Assembly: GCA_016869335.1 (NCBI GenBank)
Contig: VGEJ01000117.1
Location: forward strand, 1-7,642
Direction: 5' to 3'
DNA: 7,642 nucleotides
Source: Alphaproteobacteria bacterium
GTDB lineage: Bacteria > Pseudomonadota > Alphaproteobacteria > VGEJ01
The first letter of the stretch is position 1. Each line of letters opens with the position of its first letter. The notes beneath the pieces are model-generated. The model searched no databases. It had not been told where the DNA came from and was given only the letters and a program-made list of their open reading frames with translations. This document shows, one piece after another, positions 6,062 through 7,642 of this stretch. A program made the position numbers and the translations under genes.

Positions 6062-7302
6062 GCCATGAGATCCGCACGCCGATGAACGGCGTAATCGGCA
6101 TGACCAGCCTGCTCCTCGACACCCATCTCGACGAGGAGCAGCGCAACTACGTGCTGACCATCCGTGATTCCGATCAGGCGTCGCTGACCATCATCAATGA
6201 CATCCTGGACTTCTCGAAGCTCGAGGCGGGCAAGCTCGAGCTCGAGATCATCGACTTCGCCCTCGCCGAGGTGGTCGACAGCGTCGTCGAGTTGCTCGGG
6301 CCGCAGGCCCGGGCGAAGCACCTCGACGTCGTCACCCGGGTCGACACCGCCGTGCCGCAGCACTTGCGAGGCGATCCCAGCCGCTTGCGCCAGATCCTCC
6401 TCAACCTGTTCGCCAACGCGATCAAGTTCACGCAGACCGGCTCGGTCGTCCTCGAGGTCGAGGTGCTCGAGCGCCCCGCGCCGGAACAGGTGATCGTGCG
6501 ATTCGCCGTCACCGATACCGGCGTCGGCCTGAGCGAGGCGGCGCAGTCCGTGATTTTCGAGAAGTTCGCCCAGGCCGATTCGTCGACGACGCGCCGGTTC
6601 GGCGGCACCGGCCTCAGCCTCGCGATCTGCCGCCAGCTCGCCGGACTGATGGGCGGCGAGATCGGGGACGCGAGCGAAGTCGGCAAGGGCAGCACGTTCT
6701 GGCTGAGCGTGCCGCTGGCCGTGACCGAGATGACGACAGCCCCGGCCGACGCGGCGGAAGAGCCCGCGGTCGCCCTGCCGGCGCGCTCGCTCCGCATTCT
6801 CCTCGTCGAGGACAACCAGATCAACTTGAGGCTCGCGCTTCTCATCCTGCAGAAGACCGGCCATCGCGTCGACGTCGCCGGCAACGGTATCGAGGCCGTC
6901 CTCGCGGCGCGGAGCGGCCACCACGACGTCATCCTGCTGGACGTCAACATGCCCGAGATAGACGGCGTCGAGGCCACGCGCAACATCCGCTGGCTCGGCG
7001 GGCCGGCCGGGCAGATCCCGATCATCGCCATGACGGCCAACGCCATGAAGGGGGACCGCGAGCGCTATCTCGAAGCCGGCATGAACGACTACGTCTCGAA
7101 GCCGATCGACCGCACGAAGCTGTTCACGGCGATCGCCAACGTCTGCGGCCTGACCCTCGGCGAGGTCCGTGGCACCGCCCCCACGGAGGGCCAAGTCGCT
7201 CCGAGCGAGGAGAGCCTGGCGGCGGAGGACCTCTCGGCCTTCGATTCCCTGATCTCTGAGATCGGCATCGCGAGCGAGCCGCCGCCGCAGGTCGCGAGCT
7301 GA
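6016..7302 (+). CDS. Hybrid histidine kinase, C-terminal fragment (HisKA-HATPase-REC)
   Basis: 428 residues from ATG 6016; related coding sequence in this frame begins upstream, at 5965. The HisKA domain has the H-box KSDFLATMSHEIRTPMNG with H17 as the autophosphorylated histidine. The HATPase domain has the N-box NLFANAIKFT (N134), the G1 box DTGVGLS (D167), the F-box FEKFAQAD and the G2 box GGTGLSLAI (from G196). A receiver domain (~258-375) has the acidic pair E265-D266, the phospho-acceptor D309 in LLDVNMPEIDG, T340 and K362. The last ~50 residues are acidic and low in complexity, and no Hpt domain is present, consistent with relay through the separate Hpt protein at 3708-4193. All catalytic residues are intact, so the fragment could be an active soluble kinase if translated from 6016, but the upstream sequence shows only a weak ribosome binding site. 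More likely it is the 3' half of a gene split by the frameshift at ~5963. Confidence 0.88.
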   Translation: MEQATRAKSDFLATMSHEIRTPMNGVIGMTSLLLDTHLDEEQRNYVLTIRDSDQASLTIINDILDFSKLEAGKLELEIIDFALAEVVDSVVELLGPQARAKHLDVVTRVDTAVPQHLRGDPSRLRQILLNLFANAIKFTQTGSVVLEVEVLERPAPEQVIVRFAVTDTGVGLSEAAQSVIFEKFAQADSSTTRRFGGTGLSLAICRQLAGLMGGEIGDASEVGKGSTFWLSVPLAVTEMTTAPADAAEEPAVALPARSLRILLVEDNQINLRLALLILQKTGHRVDVAGNGIEAVLAARSGHHDVILLDVNMPEIDGVEATRNIRWLGGPAGQIPIIAMTANAMKGDRERYLEAGMNDYVSKPIDRTKLFTAIANVCGLTLGEVRGTAPTEGQVAPSEESLAAEDLSAFDSLISEIGIASEPPPQVAS

Positions 7303-7313
7303 GCGGAGCGCGC

Positions 7314-7350
7314 TTGACGGAGGCACCGACGGTGGGCAGTTTTCGCGCCC
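7314..7350 (+). promoter_or_regulatory. Possible tadA promoter
   Basis: The 48 bp between the kinase stop and tadA contain TTGACG (7314-7319), a 5-of-6 match to the -35 consensus. At 17 bp spacing the -10 position reads CAGTTT (7337-7342), a poor match. The nearest purine-rich runs to the ATG are GGAGG (7319-7323, too far) and GGTGGG (7331-7336, still distant), so no normal Shine-Dalgarno is evident. It is offered only because tadA should not depend on the kinase for expression. Confidence 0.25.
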
Positions 7351-7642
7351 ATGAACGACCAGCCTGCTGCCGCGGCGACGATTGTCCACCCGTTCATGGC
7401 CCTGGCGCTGGAGTCGGCTGCGCGGGCGGCGCGCCGGCGCGAGATCCCGGTCGGCGCCGTGATCGTCGAAGCCGCGAGCGGGCGGGTCGTAGTCCAGCGC
7501 AGCAATCGCGTCATCAGCCGGCGCGACCCTACCGCCCACGCCGAGCTGCGCGCCATCCGCGCCGCCGCCGCGCGGCTCGGCAGCGAACGCCTGATGGGGT
7601 GCGACATCTATGTCACGCTCGAGCCGTGTCCGATGTGCGCCC
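7351..7642 (+). CDS. tadA: tRNA-specific adenosine deaminase TadA, N-terminal part (3' end outside window)
   Basis: 97 codons are visible before the window ends. TadA deaminates the wobble adenosine 34 of tRNA-Arg(ACG) to inosine and acts as a cytosolic zinc-dependent homodimer. The conserved order is present: MALALESAARAARRREIPVGAVIV (16-39), then DPTAHAE, where H63 is a zinc ligand and E65 the proton shuttle. YVTLEPCPMC (87-96) follows, where C93 and C96 are the other two zinc ligands. The ATG at 7351 is the first start after an in-frame TGA at 7315-7317; Met16 (7396) is a later alternative that would still precede the conserved core. The HAE and PCxxC spacing and the LEPCPMC context favour TadA over cytidine or guanine deaminases of the same fold. 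The neighbourhood (rluB-rsmD on the other side of the signalling genes) also fits. Confidence 0.93.
   Translation, partial: MNDQPAAAATIVHPFMALALESAARAARRREIPVGAVIVEAASGRVVVQRSNRVISRRDPTAHAELRAIRAAAARLGSERLMGCDIYVTLEPCPMCA

Noticed and set aside
5905..7539. 544-codon open frame on the - strand opposite the kinase
   Set aside because: It is antisense to the intact HisKA, HATPase and REC domains and to tadA. Its translation is an Arg/Asp/Gly-rich composition typical of GC-rich shadow frames, with no recognisable motif.
1..7642. CRISPR array, tRNA, insertion sequence, attachment site or prophage
   Set aside because: I saw no regularly spaced repeats, cloverleaf-like segments, transposase or integrase motifs, or flanking direct repeats.

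Overview
This is a strongly GC-rich, gene-dense chromosomal window with no rRNA, tRNA, insertion sequence, CRISPR array or phage gene that I can see. Its house-keeping genes (pgi, an endonuclease-type mutL, rsmD, an RsuA/RluB-family pseudouridine synthase and tadA) and its stand-alone receiver protein with a GPDRRRR tail point to an alphaproteobacterium, perhaps Rhodospirillales-like. That placement is inference from protein style, not from a search.

Left part (1-2308, + strand): the 3' end of glucose-6-phosphate isomerase runs into mutL through a 4-bp ATGA stop/start overlap, so the two are probably translationally coupled. MutL carries the DQHA(X)2E(X)4E endonuclease motif, as expected in a MutH-independent mismatch repair pathway.

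Middle left (2305-3631, - strand): rluB and rsmD form a two-gene rRNA-modification operon with a 20-bp overlap. It converges on mutL so tightly that one palindromic CTAG provides the stop codon of both mutL and rsmD.

Middle right (3708-7302): a signalling cluster lies between rluB and tadA. On the - strand are a single-domain receiver (CheY-like) protein and a stand-alone histidine phosphotransfer (Hpt) protein, 30 bp apart. Divergent from them on the + strand is a membrane hybrid histidine kinase: two transmembrane segments flanking a helical sensor region, then PAS, HisKA, HATPase and receiver domains. Together these supply every part of a His-Asp-His-Asp phosphorelay. The divergent genes share an AT-rich intergenic region (4743-4876) with a perfect AAATTAATTT palindrome and three GACTA/TAGTC copies.

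The main surprise is that the kinase reading frame is broken between PAS and HisKA, at about 5963. The pattern is that of one missing base: restoring a single A turns the junction into the usual PAS-end sequence A-I-D-I-T-E-Y. As written, the locus encodes a membrane sensor/PAS fragment (4877-6061) and a soluble HisKA-HATPase-REC fragment (6016-7302). This may be a real mutation or an assembly error.

Right edge (7351-7642, + strand): the N-terminal 97 residues of tadA (tRNA adenosine-34 deaminase), cut by the window end. Every stretch longer than 100 bp is covered by a gene except the divergent promoter region.
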